A stretch of DNA of 64,000 bases from Actinoalloteichus caeruleus DSM 43889 (GCF_000429185.2 NZ_AUBJ02000001.1:1-64000); one strand, 5' to 3'; positions 23,954 to 31,738 are shown, counted from the stretch's first letter. Numbers and translations: made by a program. The notes: generated from the letters alone by a model not told the origin.

Positions 23954-24095
23954 GCTGAGCCCGACCGGTCGGTGGGGGCGCGGCGCCTCGGCCGGCCGGT
24001 CCGGCCCTCGCGGTCCTTGACGGTGCTGGCGACGACCACGGCCGACCGGCCGCCGAACCTGGCGGGTGCGGCGCCGCGAACGACCAGGCGGTCGA

Positions 24096-25520
24096 CTAGG
24101 GGGTCACCCCCGCCGGGCCAGGGCCGGAGGACGGGCGCTCCCCGACGAGTTCGGTGATGCGCTCGTCCAGGTCGAGCAGCGCCGGATGCCGACCCCGCCC
24201 CCGGGCCCGCTGGCGGAGCGCCACCACCCGGTCGACGGTGCGGGCCGAGGACAGCTCGCCCATGTCGGCGAAGGCCTGACCGGCCACGGACTCGGCCTGG
24301 TCGTAGTCGCCGAGTTCCAGGTGGGCGGCGGCGATGTGGATCCGGGTCTTCGCCCGCGCCGTCACCCTGTCCTCGGGCAGGGCGGCCGCCGCCTGTTCGA
24401 GCAGGGCGAGCCCCTGCTGGGGCCGGCCGGCGTCCCGCAGACACTGGCCGACATCGGAAATCAGGTCCGGCTCGCCGTAGAAGGCCAGCCACTCCGGTTC
24501 CGGCGGGCCGGGCCGGTCGAAGGCGCGTTGCGCCTCCTCGATCGCCTGCCGCGCCGAGCGGGCGTCGCCCACGAAGGCGAGCCCCCGGGCTTCGATGGCG
24601 TGCAGCCAGGCGGCGAACCTCGGGGTGGCCGCGCCCTCGGTCATCCGCAGCGCCGACCGCGCCAGCGCCGCCGCGTGCGGGCCGTGTTCCGCGCCGGTCG
24701 CCTGGCTGGTGGCGTTGCCGATGTCGATGGTCAGCCGGCTCATCTCGGCGAGCACGTTGGCGGCGAACAGCGTGTCGCCGGCCTGGGTGGCCAGGTGCAG
24801 GGCCTGTGCGTAGTACCGCTGGCCCAGTGCGTGCCGCCCGCTGTCGGCCGTGGTCAGCCCGGCCAACCAGGTGGCCTGTGCCAGGGTGGAGAAGAGCTCC
24901 CGACCGTGCTGTTCCGAGTAGGTGGCCTCCGCCGCCACCCTGGCCTCATCGTGCACGAAGCGCACGACACGATCTCGCACCTGACCGCCGCCGAACCTGC
25001 GTTGCAGACTCTCGTAGTGCCGCACCATCTCGCCGAGGACCTTGATCTCGGCGGTACCGATGCGCCGCCCACTCCCCACCGCCGCCGTCGCTTCCGGCGG
25101 CGGGGCGGTCAGTGCCAGCCAGGCCGGCTCCGCGAAGGCGCTCGCCGTGAACGCCGAGCCCAGCAGGAAATTGCGTCGGTTCAGGTCGCGTCCGGACAGC
25201 TCCACCACGGTGCCCATCGTCCCACCCGGAGTGGACGCGCGACGGAGCGCGTCAAAGGTGTCACCCGCCGTTCGGTGGTCGTCGAACCCGCAGGCGGTGA
25301 CCGTCACCGGGTAGCCGAGTCGCCGCGACAACGCGGCGGCCACCAGCCGGGGCACCGGATCGCGGGGCTGGCAGCCCAGCAGCATCCGTTTCACGGAGGT
25401 GGGAGTGGTTCCGAGATGGATGCCCTCCCGCGCGGCGGTCCGCACCACCGCGTTCGCCAGCCCCGTGTTGCTCAGCTCCGCCTCCGCCATCAGTCGGCGC
25501 AGGTCCTGGTTCCCGTGCAT
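24096..25520 (-). CDS. NsdA-like TPR regulator
   Basis: A 474-aa protein of a family common in streptomycetes and relatives. The N-terminus (about 1-80) has the HTH-like region HLGTTPTSVKRMLLGCQPRD and VAAALSRRLGYPVTV. A Tat-like stretch RRNFLLGSAF occurs near residue 112, internal rather than at the N-terminus, as usual in this family. Tetratricopeptide-like helices fill about 210-440. Related proteins such as NsdA affect antibiotic production and development; whether this one does so is inference. It starts at ATG 25520. The gene is divergent from the toxin operon that begins at 25800. Confidence 0.8.
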   Translation of the reverse strand: MHGNQDLRRLMAEAELSNTGLANAVVRTAAREGIHLGTTPTSVKRMLLGCQPRDPVPRLVAAALSRRLGYPVTVTACGFDDHRTAGDTFDALRRASTPGGTMGTVVELSGRDLNRRNFLLGSAFTASAFAEPAWLALTAPPPEATAAVGSGRRIGTAEIKVLGEMVRHYESLQRRFGGGQVRDRVVRFVHDEARVAAEATYSEQHGRELFSTLAQATWLAGLTTADSGRHALGQRYYAQALHLATQAGDTLFAANVLAEMSRLTIDIGNATSQATGAEHGPHAAALARSALRMTEGAATPRFAAWLHAIEARGLAFVGDARSARQAIEEAQRAFDRPGPPEPEWLAFYGEPDLISDVGQCLRDAGRPQQGLALLEQAAAALPEDRVTARAKTRIHIAAAHLELGDYDQAESVAGQAFADMGELSSARTVDRVVALRQRARGRGRHPALLDLDERITELVGERPSSGPGPAGVTP

Positions 25521-25799
25521 CGCGACCCCGTGTCATCACCGTGGGTTTCCCTGTGCGTCCGGAGAGTAGTGGCCCGAGCGGACGAGTGGGAGGCGTTGGG
25601 GCTGGTCACGGCGAAGTGAGACCCCAGTAGGACCCCTGGGAGGGGACTGGGACTTCCGCCGGGCGGCGAGAGGTGGTGGGCGGGTCGTGGACGGAAGGCG
25701 TCCACTGTGGGACTGCCGTGGCGATCGATCCGGCGGTGAGGTGGGGGTGTGGCCGGGCGCACGGCCGCGAAACCGTCATCGAGATCGGGGAATGACCAC

Positions 25800-26081
25800 A
25801 TGGGACGACGGAAGGGCAGTCCAGCCGAGATCGCCTCGGCCATCACCAGGCGCTACATGGGCCGCTGGTCCTGGGTGTCGGACGAGCAGCGGCTGCGGTA
25901 CTACCAGGACTGGCTGCGGGAGATGGAGCCCTGCGTCACCGAGGAGCCCGACCTCCACTCGGAGTGGGTGCGGACGATGGTGGGCCAGCTCCGGCGGGTG
26001 GTGCGTGAGCTGGAAGCCAAAGAGGCCGAGGCGGCGGCAGCGGAGGACACCGCCTCCGCTGCTCAGGCAGCGACGCCGTGA
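25800..26081 (+). CDS. small hypothetical protein, first gene of the deaminase toxin operon
   Basis: A 93-aa protein I do not recognise. It is rich in Trp, Arg and Glu: the N-terminal half has the YMGRWSWVSDEQRLRYYQDW stretch and the C-terminal third is a Glu/Ala-rich helix that may form a coiled coil. No signal peptide or membrane segment. ATG 25800 has GGGGAA 8 bases upstream. Its stop overlaps the GTG of the next reading frame by four bases, so it is translationally coupled to the genes leading to the deaminase toxin. A role in handling or delivering the toxin is possible but not shown. Confidence 0.7.
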   Translation: MGRRKGSPAEIASAITRRYMGRWSWVSDEQRLRYYQDWLREMEPCVTEEPDLHSEWVRTMVGQLRRVVRELEAKEAEAAAAEDTASAAQAATP

Positions 26082-26419
26082 CCACCCCGGCTCCCCGAGC
26101 GGGCGTGTCCAGCGCGGTGTGCGCCGGGTTCGCCCCCGCCGTAGCGGGTGATCCCGTGACCGCCCTCCCGCCCGATGTCGTGATGCCGGGTCGCGAGCTT
26201 GCCCGGCTGGTGGTGTGGTGGCGGAGCAGTACCGGCCGGTTCGCCTGGGTGTCGAGGCAGGCCGCCTTGGAGTCGTCCTCCGTCCGGAACACGCGCCCGC
26301 CGAACCGGTCGGGCTGCCCGGCGTGCAGGCCCGGCGGGTGGCCGGGGCGCTCCTCGTGCCCGACGCCGACGCGGTGGCGACCGTCATCACGGCCGGGCCG
26401 GGGGTGGTGGCCTCGCTGA
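26078..26419 (+). pseudogene. 5' part of a frameshifted hypothetical gene
   Basis: The frame opens at GTG 26078, overlapping the previous stop, and reads well up to PPDVVMPGRELARLVV at about 26215. Beyond that this frame loses coding character, while the frame starting at 26215 gains it. Restoring one G in the run GTGGTGTGGTGG near 26212-26221 would fuse them into a single protein of about 176 aa. I read this as one gene with a one-base deletion, a sequencing error, or a slippage site. Confidence 0.55.
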
Positions 26420-26607
26420 TGGTGACGACCCTGTCCCGGCTCGGCGGGAAGGTCCTCACCCTGACCTCTCCCGGTGCCCCGCCGCTGACGTGGGCGCTTC
26501 CCGTGCGGTGGCGCCCACCCCAGCCCCAGGGTCCCGCGCTCACCCACCCGCAGCGGGCCGGGGAGCTGATCGGCCGGGCCGCCTCGGCCGCCGAAAACCA
26601 TACCTGA
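26215..26607 (+). CDS. hypothetical protein, 3' part of the frameshifted gene
   Basis: A 130-aa frame with strong codon bias from AEQYRPVRLGVEAGRLGVVL onward. No known domain; it looks beta-rich with a Pro-rich tail. The GTG at 26215 has no ribosome-binding site, which supports the view that translation begins at 26078 and that a frameshift separates the two parts. It lies 14 bases upstream of the next gene in a tight operon. Function is unknown. Confidence 0.6.
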   Translation: MVAEQYRPVRLGVEAGRLGVVLRPEHAPAEPVGLPGVQARRVAGALLVPDADAVATVITAGPGVVASLMVTTLSRLGGKVLTLTSPGAPPLTWALPVRWRPPQPQGPALTHPQRAGELIGRAASAAENHT

Positions 26608-26621
26608 ACAGGAGAACCGCC

Positions 26622-26882
26622 GTGGACATGCAGCAGATCATCGGAGGCTTACAGGCCGCCAGCACCCTCCTGGAGCCCTACGGTCTCAGTCAGGAACAGG
26701 GCCGGATGGACGAGGTCACCGGGCACCTGGCGGTGCTCAACGGCACCGCCCGGCACGGCGAGGTGCTGGCGCAGCTGGAGCAGATCCGCCAGTCGATCGC
26801 GATGGCCGCCGACCAGCAACAGCAGTTGCGCGAGCAGTTGGTGCGGCTGATGGCCACGTTTCAGGGCGGCTTCGGGATCTGA
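26622..26882 (+). CDS. small helical hypothetical protein of the deaminase toxin operon
   Basis: An 86-aa, almost entirely helical protein with heptad-like spacing (QLEQIRQSIAMAADQQQQLR), so probably a coiled coil. No signal peptide. GTG 26622 has AGGAGA 6 bases upstream; ATG 26628 is an alternative. Small helical proteins often precede SCP1.201-like deaminases in actinobacteria, which is why I suspect a partner or delivery role, but no family is recognised. It lies 28 bases before the toxin gene. Confidence 0.72.
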   Translation: MDMQQIIGGLQAASTLLEPYGLSQEQGRMDEVTGHLAVLNGTARHGEVLAQLEQIRQSIAMAADQQQQLREQLVRLMATFQGGFGI

Positions 26883-26910
26883 TCAGGCCCCTGGGCCGCC
26901 AGCCGGTGGG

Positions 26911-27429
26911 GTGGTGCACGGCACCCACGACCCCGCCCCGGCCGACGAACCGCCCCAGGGCCGTTCGCTGCCGCACCCGTCGAACACCCCGTGGGAAGCG
27001 GCCCTGGGGACAGGCGTCGCCTGGGTGGCCTGGGCCCGAGACCAGTTGCCGGAACGTCCCCGAGGCCGGGGCCAGACGACCGGGATCATCCTGGGAGGCT
27101 CTGACGGCAGCGGCGAGCGGATGGTGTCCGGCCACGAGCCGGAGTCGGACCTGGCGGGCCTCATCCTCGCCACCAGCGACGTGTTTCCGGAGCATCGGCT
27201 GCGGGACCTCGCCATTGCGGACGTGGCGCGCCACGTCGAGACGAAGCTAGCGGTACGCCAGGCAGAAGCCGGTGTCACCCACACGGTTGTCGTCCTCAAT
27301 AACCGTATGTGCGACGGTCTTTACGGGTGTACGGAAGCAGTAGCCGCGATCCTGCCCCGGGGGTTCTCCATGACGGTATGGGAACCAGGGCGCAGCCGAC
27401 CGACCATCATCGAAGGGAAAGCCACGTGA
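26911..27429 (+). CDS. SCP1.201/DddA-like deaminase toxin
   Basis: A 172-aa protein. Residues about 54-165 form a nucleic-acid deaminase domain of the SCP1.201-like family, to which the double-stranded DNA cytosine deaminase DddA belongs. Zinc and catalytic residues are all present: His108 and Glu110 in ARHVETK, Cys134 and Cys140 in NNRMCDGLYGC. The domain begins at RGQTTGI, as in relatives. The first 53 residues are unassigned, and no secretion signal or WXG/LXG domain is seen. It should act on DNA or nucleotides in rival cells or as a defensive toxin. It starts at GTG 26911 without a clear ribosome-binding site. The stop overlaps the immunity gene start (GTGA). Confidence 0.88.
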   Translation: MVHGTHDPAPADEPPQGRSLPHPSNTPWEAALGTGVAWVAWARDQLPERPRGRGQTTGIILGGSDGSGERMVSGHEPESDLAGLILATSDVFPEHRLRDLAIADVARHVETKLAVRQAEAGVTHTVVVLNNRMCDGLYGCTEAVAAILPRGFSMTVWEPGRSRPTIIEGKAT

Positions 27430-27872
27430 CAGTCGTTGTGACCGCGATCATTGACAATGATCGCTACTACGCCCGGACGGAGGAGGAACGAGCGGTCCTG
27501 ATTCGCCGAATGGTGGACGAGGAGCATCCGGGATGGGCGTCACTCGTCTACGTCTGGGATCGGCCAGCGGGAGAGGGAAGCGGACGGCTGGCGTGGCCGG
27601 CGTGGCAGCTTCGGGTGTCCGCTGAGCCGGGCCTCGGGGTGGGCGCGCTCAACTGGGTGGGGCCGGTTCCGAGTGATGAGCTGGGCCCATGGGACACTCT
27701 GAATCCCACGCCGATCGTCGGTGTCGCGGTCGAGTTCGACGGTTCCGTTCCCTCCTACTTTCCGCCGTCGGCGGTGCTGCCAATCGACGACGTGCGCCGG
27801 GCCGTTGCGGAACACTTCAACACGGGCCGCCGGCCGGAGTGCGTGCAGTGGCAGCCGGGCTATCGGTTCTGA
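27426..27872 (+). CDS. Imm1 family immunity protein, copy 1
   Basis: A 148-aa protein with the Imm1 signature: a PSYFPPSAVLP segment followed by VRRAVAEHFNTGRRPECVQW at the C-terminus. Imm1 proteins neutralise deaminase and other polymorphic toxins by direct binding. GTG 27426 overlaps the toxin stop by four bases, so antidote and toxin are co-translated, as expected. A second copy lies 801 bases downstream at 28227. No signal peptide. Confidence 0.87.
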   Translation: MTVVVTAIIDNDRYYARTEEERAVLIRRMVDEEHPGWASLVYVWDRPAGEGSGRLAWPAWQLRVSAEPGLGVGALNWVGPVPSDELGPWDTLNPTPIVGVAVEFDGSVPSYFPPSAVLPIDDVRRAVAEHFNTGRRPECVQWQPGYRF

Positions 27873-27876
27873 GCCC

Positions 27877-28242
27877 ACGACCGGCATTAACCTGAAGGGC
27901 CCCGAGGGCAGTGGCGAACGGGTGGTGTCCGGGCGTGGGCCGGAGTCGGACGTGGTGGGCCTCATTCTCGCCACCAGCGACCTGTTCCCCGAACATCCGC
28001 TGCGCGACCGCGCAATCGCCGATGCCGCCCGTCACGTCGAGACGAAGCTGGCGCTGCGCCAGGCAGAGTCCGGTGTCACCCACGCGGTCGTCGTCGTCAA
28101 CAACCTGATGTGCGAAGGCCCTTACGGGTGTACGGAAGCAGTAGCCGCGATCCTGCCCCGGGGATTCTCCATGACGGTATGGGAACCAGGGCGCAGCCGA
28201 CCGACCACCGTCGAAGGGAAAGCCACGTGGCAGTCGTCGTGA
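27877..28242 (+). CDS. orphan DddA-like deaminase toxin domain, copy 2 (no N-terminus)
   Basis: An in-frame deaminase domain homologous to residues 56-172 of the upstream toxin. His and Glu in ARHVETK and both Cys in NNLMCEGPYGC are kept, so the fold should be active if made. No ATG, GTG or TTG precedes the domain in its frame after the first immunity gene; the first GTGs (27922, 27925) would cut off the first strand. The stop codon of copy 1 (TGA) is TGG here, adding WQSS before a stop at 28242. It looks like an orphan toxin tip, kept with its antidote and usable by recombination. Confidence 0.75.
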   Translation, partial: TTGINLKGPEGSGERVVSGRGPESDVVGLILATSDLFPEHPLRDRAIADAARHVETKLALRQAESGVTHAVVVVNNLMCEGPYGCTEAVAAILPRGFSMTVWEPGRSRPTTVEGKATWQSS

Positions 28243-28676
28243 CCGCGATCATCGACAACGTTCGGCACTACGCCCGGACGGAGGGCGAACGGACGGCACT
28301 GGTCCGGGCGGTCGTGGACGAACCGCACCCGGCCGGCCCCAGTCTCCTCTACGTCTGGGACAGGCCCGCCGGGCAGGGAGCCGGGCACGAGGCGTGGCCG
28401 GAGTGGCAGCTGAGGGTGTCCACCGTGCCTGACCAGGGGGTGGGAGCGTTGAACTGGGCGGGTGACTCGCCGGACGGTGACCTCGGGCCCTGGGACACGT
28501 ACAACCCGGGAGCCGATCTGGGCGGCTCCGCGCTCCTCTTCGACGAGTCCGCGCCCCTCTTCTTCCCCCTTTCCGCGACGCTCGCGCTCCAGGACGTGCG
28601 CCGAGCCGTCACCGAACATCTGCGGACCGGGCGTCGACCGGAGTGCGTCCAGTGGCAGCCAGGGGACTGGTACTGA
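28227..28676 (+). CDS. Imm1 family immunity protein, copy 2
   Basis: A 149-aa paralogue of the protein at 27426, with the same start region (VVVTAIIDN) and the same C-terminal block LRTGRRPECVQW. The middle has diverged, as expected if it protects against a slightly different toxin. GTG 28227 lies inside the 3' end of the orphan toxin domain. The intact frame argues that the immunity function is maintained even if the second toxin is silent. Confidence 0.86.
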   Translation: MAVVVTAIIDNVRHYARTEGERTALVRAVVDEPHPAGPSLLYVWDRPAGQGAGHEAWPEWQLRVSTVPDQGVGALNWAGDSPDGDLGPWDTYNPGADLGGSALLFDESAPLFFPLSATLALQDVRRAVTEHLRTGRRPECVQWQPGDWY

Positions 28677-28920
28677 ATCGGCGGGTTCCTCGGCGTGCTG
28701 AGGACGTGGTGAGCCAGGCGGGGGCGGGGCCCGTGCCGTTTCGACGAGCGGCTTCCGGGACTTCCGTCAGGACTGACCTCGGTTCCTCACAGCCACGTCG
28801 CCGGCCGTGTGCTGCTGGCGGCGTCGTGGACAGGGGGCCTGAGGAGGTGGACGAGCGGGCGCGGCGCGGTCGGGCCCCTGCCGTCCGTTCTTCGGAGGCC
28901 CGGGTCGCCACCCTCCGTCT

Positions 28921-28954
28921 GGTGGTCGCCCTCCCTGTTGGGAGGACGACCACC
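28921..28954 (-). terminator. terminator of wrbA
   Basis: Outer stem of 8 bp (28921-28928 with 28947-28954), two mismatched bases on each side, inner stem of 5 bp (28931-28935 with 28940-28944) and a four-base loop. It is 12 bases past the wrbA stop. Confidence 0.65.
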
Positions 28955-28965
28955 GGCCGGGGAGC

Positions 28966-29580
28966 TCAGGCGGCCAGGCCGGCCTTGAGGGCCTGGGCGA
29001 TCCGGACCACGCGGCGGGCCTGCACGCCGGCGGCGGTGCGGGTCACGTCGTTGACGGGGTTGCTCCCCTGGGCGTCCACGTGGCTGGTGCCGTAGGGGTT
29101 GCCGTCGACGAACTTCGAGCCGTCGGTGAAGCCGGGGCTGACGAGGATGCCGCCGAAGTGGTGGATGGTGTTGTACAGCGCGAGCAGCGTGGACTCCTGG
29201 CCGCCGTGCAGGGTGGCGGAGGAGGCGAAGCCGCTGTAGACCTTGTCGGCCAGCAGGCCCTGCTGCCACTCGCCGCCGAGGGTGTCGATGAACTGCTTGA
29301 GCTGGGCGGCGATGTTGCCGTAGCGGGTGGGGGAGCCGAAGATCACCGCGTCCGCCCACACCACGTCGTCGGCCGTGACCTCGGGGACGTCGGAGGTGGC
29401 GTCGACGTTCGCCCGCCAGGCCGGGTTGGAGTCGATGGCGGCGTCGGGGGCCAGCTCGGGCGCCTTGCGCAGGCGCACCTCGGCACCGGCCTGCTCGGCC
29501 TCGGCGACCAGGGTGCGGGCGATCTCCGCGATGGTGCCGGTGGACGAGTAGTAGATGACGCTCAGCTTGACCTTGCTCAT
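28966..29580 (-). CDS. wrbA: NAD(P)H:quinone oxidoreductase, WrbA type
   Basis: A 204-aa flavodoxin-fold protein. The FMN phosphate loop YYSSTGTIAEIA is at residues 10-21, and VIFGSPTRYGNIAAQLKQFI near 80-100 and SSATLHGGQESTLLALYNTI are typical WrbA segments. It reduces quinones by two electrons and protects against redox cycling. ATG 29580 has AGAGGAA upstream. Its promoter on the minus strand, TTGCAC-N17-TAACCT, overlaps an inverted repeat shared with the divergent MarR gene, so control by that regulator is likely. Confidence 0.93.
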   Translation of the reverse strand: MSKVKLSVIYYSSTGTIAEIARTLVAEAEQAGAEVRLRKAPELAPDAAIDSNPAWRANVDATSDVPEVTADDVVWADAVIFGSPTRYGNIAAQLKQFIDTLGGEWQQGLLADKVYSGFASSATLHGGQESTLLALYNTIHHFGGILVSPGFTDGSKFVDGNPYGTSHVDAQGSNPVNDVTRTAAGVQARRVVRIAQALKAGLAA

Positions 29581-29628
29581 GGGGGTGTTCGTTCCTCTCG
29601 GTCGGGGGTCTGCGGACGACCCGACGCG

Positions 29629-29690
29629 AGGTTAAACATTAAACATCTTCCGTGCAAGAAGTTCGCCGGGAAGATGTGTTCGGCTACACT
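29629..29690. promoter_or_regulatory. divergent wrbA/marR promoters with overlapping operator
   Basis: On the minus strand TTGCAC (29657-29652) and TAACCT (29634-29629) are 17 bases apart and drive wrbA. ACATCTTCC (29643-29651) and GGAAGATGT (29669-29677) form a perfect inverted repeat across this promoter. TACACT at 29685-29690 is a likely -10 for the MarR gene, with TTCGCC 17 bases before it. Binding to the repeat would block both directions. The direct repeat TTAAACAT-TAAACAT lies next to it. Confidence 0.6.
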
Positions 29691-29728
29691 CGCCCAGTCC
29701 GGAACGTGAGACGAGGGGGAGGAGGGGC

Positions 29729-30241
29729 GTGCGCATGACCGCCGCGCGTGACGCGGGCCTCGCGGCCGACGACGAGATCATCACCTGGTGGGGGCTGGTC
29801 ATCGAGGGCTACCACGCGACGCAGGCCCGGATCCAGGCCGAGATCGGCGAGCGCTTCGACCTCGCCCCCGCCTCCTTCGACATCCTGATCCGCCTGGTCC
29901 GCAGCCCCGACCACCGGATGCCGATGACCCGGCTCGCCCACGAGGCCGCCCTCTCCAGCGGCGGTTTCACCAAGGTCGCCGACCGGCTCGTGGCGGCGGA
30001 CCTGATCCGGCGGCACCGCTGCGACCGGGACCGCCGGGTGACCTACGCCGAACTCACCGACCACGGGCTGGACATCGCCAAGCAGGTGCGGGCCGCCGGC
30101 GCGGAGATCCTGCGCCGCCGCGTCCTCGCGCCCCTCGGGCCTGGGGACTCCCAGCGGCTCGCCGACGCCATGCGCGCGCTGCGCGAGGCCAACGGCGACC
30201 CCCAGGAGGAACGGGGCGTCGGACGACCCGGGGCCTGCTGA
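29729..30241 (+). CDS. MarR family regulator, divergent from wrbA
   Basis: A 170-aa winged-helix MarR protein. The DNA-binding part is about 55-115, with MTRLAHEAALSSGGFTKVAD as the recognition helix region and DRDRRVTYAELTDHG as the wing. It probably represses wrbA and itself and releases on sensing a phenolic, quinone or oxidant. A very strong purine-rich site (GGGGGAGGAGGGG, 29715-29727) serves either GTG 29729 or ATG 29735; I keep the GTG, but the ATG has better spacing. Confidence 0.9.
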   Translation: MRMTAARDAGLAADDEIITWWGLVIEGYHATQARIQAEIGERFDLAPASFDILIRLVRSPDHRMPMTRLAHEAALSSGGFTKVADRLVAADLIRRHRCDRDRRVTYAELTDHGLDIAKQVRAAGAEILRRRVLAPLGPGDSQRLADAMRALREANGDPQEERGVGRPGAC

Positions 30242-30373
30242 CAGGCTCCCCTCGCCGCCCCGGGGGCTTCCGGCGCCGGCGCGCCCACGGCCGAACACCT
30301 CGGGCTCCCGTCCTCCTCAGGACGTCGCCCGTCGAGGGACGGGCCGGGTGGCGGCCGGGCGGGGCCGCGACGA

Positions 30374-30937
30374 TCAGGAGGTCGGCACCGGGTCGATCGC
30401 GGGGAGGCCGTCGATGCTGACCGCGTTGCGGGTCGCGAGGTAGGTCGCGGCGTTCTCGTCGCTGCGGCGCCCGTTGTGCCGGGTCAGCAGGTCCCGGTCA
30501 CCCACGTAGTCCATGAGGGGGAGGGAGAACCCACAGGAGTCGCTGATCCGGGTCACCTCGACGTCGATCACGGCCCGCAACCTCGGCGCCGGCTCGACCT
30601 CGAACCGCGACACGAGCTCGGCGAAGTCCGGGTCCGACGGCATGACCGCACGGCCCCGACCGTGGAGCCGGACCACGTTGGGCGCGCCGGAGAAGGAGCA
30701 GAACATCAGCACGACCCGCCCGTTCTCCCGGAGGTGCGCGATCGTTTCCACTCCGCTGGCCATGTAGTCGAGGTAGGCGACGCGGTGTTCGCCCAGGACC
30801 GTGAACGTGCCCCGCATCCCCTTCGGCGACACGTTCACATGCCCCTCGGCGCCGGCGGGCGCGGTGCCCACGAAGAACACCGGCTGCGCGAGCACGAACT
30901 CCCGCAGCCGGCCGTCAATCCGCTCGTATAACTTCAC
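30374..30937 (-). CDS. pyridoxamine 5'-phosphate oxidase family protein
   Basis: A 187-aa split-barrel flavin- or F420-binding protein. FFVGTAPAGAEGHVNVSPKG, VAYLDYMASGVETIAHLREN and VVLMFCSFSG are typical of the PPOX family members that act on small molecules rather than on vitamin B6. The enzyme's substrate is unknown. The start is GTG 30937 after an AGGATGG site. It converges with the MarR gene and is followed on the same strand by nothing closer than 130 bases. Confidence 0.87.
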   Translation of the reverse strand: MKLYERIDGRLREFVLAQPVFFVGTAPAGAEGHVNVSPKGMRGTFTVLGEHRVAYLDYMASGVETIAHLRENGRVVLMFCSFSGAPNVVRLHGRGRAVMPSDPDFAELVSRFEVEPAPRLRAVIDVEVTRISDSCGFSLPLMDYVGDRDLLTRHNGRRSDENAATYLATRNAVSIDGLPAIDPVPTS

Positions 30938-30979
30938 GCCACCATCCTGACCGATCGGCCAGGCCCGTCGGCGGACCGA

Positions 30980-31417
30980 TCAGCTCTCGATCCAGTTGTG
31001 CCCACGAGCGAGCTCCAGCAGGCGGGTGCGCACCTGCACGACCTGCGCGGCGGTCAGCGTCGGTGCCGCGTCGAGCAGCGCCTCGGTCAGCTCGACCCGG
31101 AACTCGGCGGCGGAGAGGACGTCGCACATGCCGTCCTCCTCGTCCTCCCGCCCGATCGGACGCGGCGCCGGAGCGGCCACCCTCGCCGGCGCGGGTGGCG
31201 AGGACACGGCCGGTGAGACGAGTCGGACCTCGGACGCCTTCAGCCCCCGGTCGCCGTCCTCCACCACGAAGGACACCTTGGCCCCCGGCTGGAACAGGTG
31301 CTTGGCATCACGCAGGTCGTTCGCGTGCATGAAGACGTCCTCGCTGCCCTCGTCGGGCGCGATGAAGCCGTATCCGCGTGTCTCGTCGAACCGAAGGATC
31401 TTGCCGGTTGTCACCAC
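30980..31417 (-). CDS. cold-shock domain protein with C-terminal extension
   Basis: About 145 aa. Residues 1-60 are a cold-shock OB fold; RGYGFIAPDEGSEDVFMH contains the RNP1 and RNP2 nucleic-acid-binding elements. A Pro/Ala linker leads to a conserved actinobacterial helical tail (about 100-145). It binds single-stranded RNA or DNA. Two adjacent GTGs (31417, 31414) match the usual TTGKILRFDE start; a GTG at 31438 is also in frame but would add an odd leader. Confidence 0.85.
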   Translation of the reverse strand: MVTTGKILRFDETRGYGFIAPDEGSEDVFMHANDLRDAKHLFQPGAKVSFVVEDGDRGLKASEVRLVSPAVSSPPAPARVAAPAPRPIGREDEEDGMCDVLSAAEFRVELTEALLDAAPTLTAAQVVQVRTRLLELARGHNWIES

Positions 31418-31738
31418 AGCTACCCCAAACCTCAACACAGTCCAGCGTCGTCCACGCTGGCGGTCCCGGCAGGCTACAACAGCGCCCGCTCAGGTGACAG
31501 ACCCGAGAACGCGCCGATCTCCTCCAACCGGCGGTAGGCCGAACACCGGACGCGGACACCGTCGGTGACCGAATCCGGATGTCCCGGCCCCGGCTCGGAA
31601 CGGTCGTCCCGAGTGGATACCGTGGCGGCGGCACGGAGGGCGGCGTGGCCGCCGCCACCCCGAGGACGCTCGCTGGACGCGCGTGGCCCGGGGCGGCACC
31701 CCGCGCCCAACGGAGGGCCGGACGGAGGTGAGGAACTC
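31418..31738. other. divergent intergenic region, cold-shock gene / recD2
   Basis: About 320 bases carrying the two 5' regions. I see no gene, no clear -10/-35 pair and no strong repeat. Confidence 0.4.

Larger units (their letters stand above)
27076..28676 (+). repeat. tandem duplication of toxin-domain plus immunity cassette
   Basis: 27076-27872 and 27877-28676 are two copies of the same module. The offset is exactly 801 bases from the toxin domain start through the immunity start and 804 at the immunity stop. The duplication begins at the TTGI strand that opens the deaminase domain, so the toxin N-terminus is not included. About 130 bases spanning the toxin 3' end and immunity 5' end (27330-27460 and 28130-28260) are nearly identical, while flanking parts have diverged. 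Confidence 0.88.

Noticed and set aside
23960..24095. Possible short minus-strand gene with a segment reading SAVVVASTVKDREG
   Set aside because: It has no start with a ribosome-binding site and is an extension of an antisense frame; too little to support a gene.
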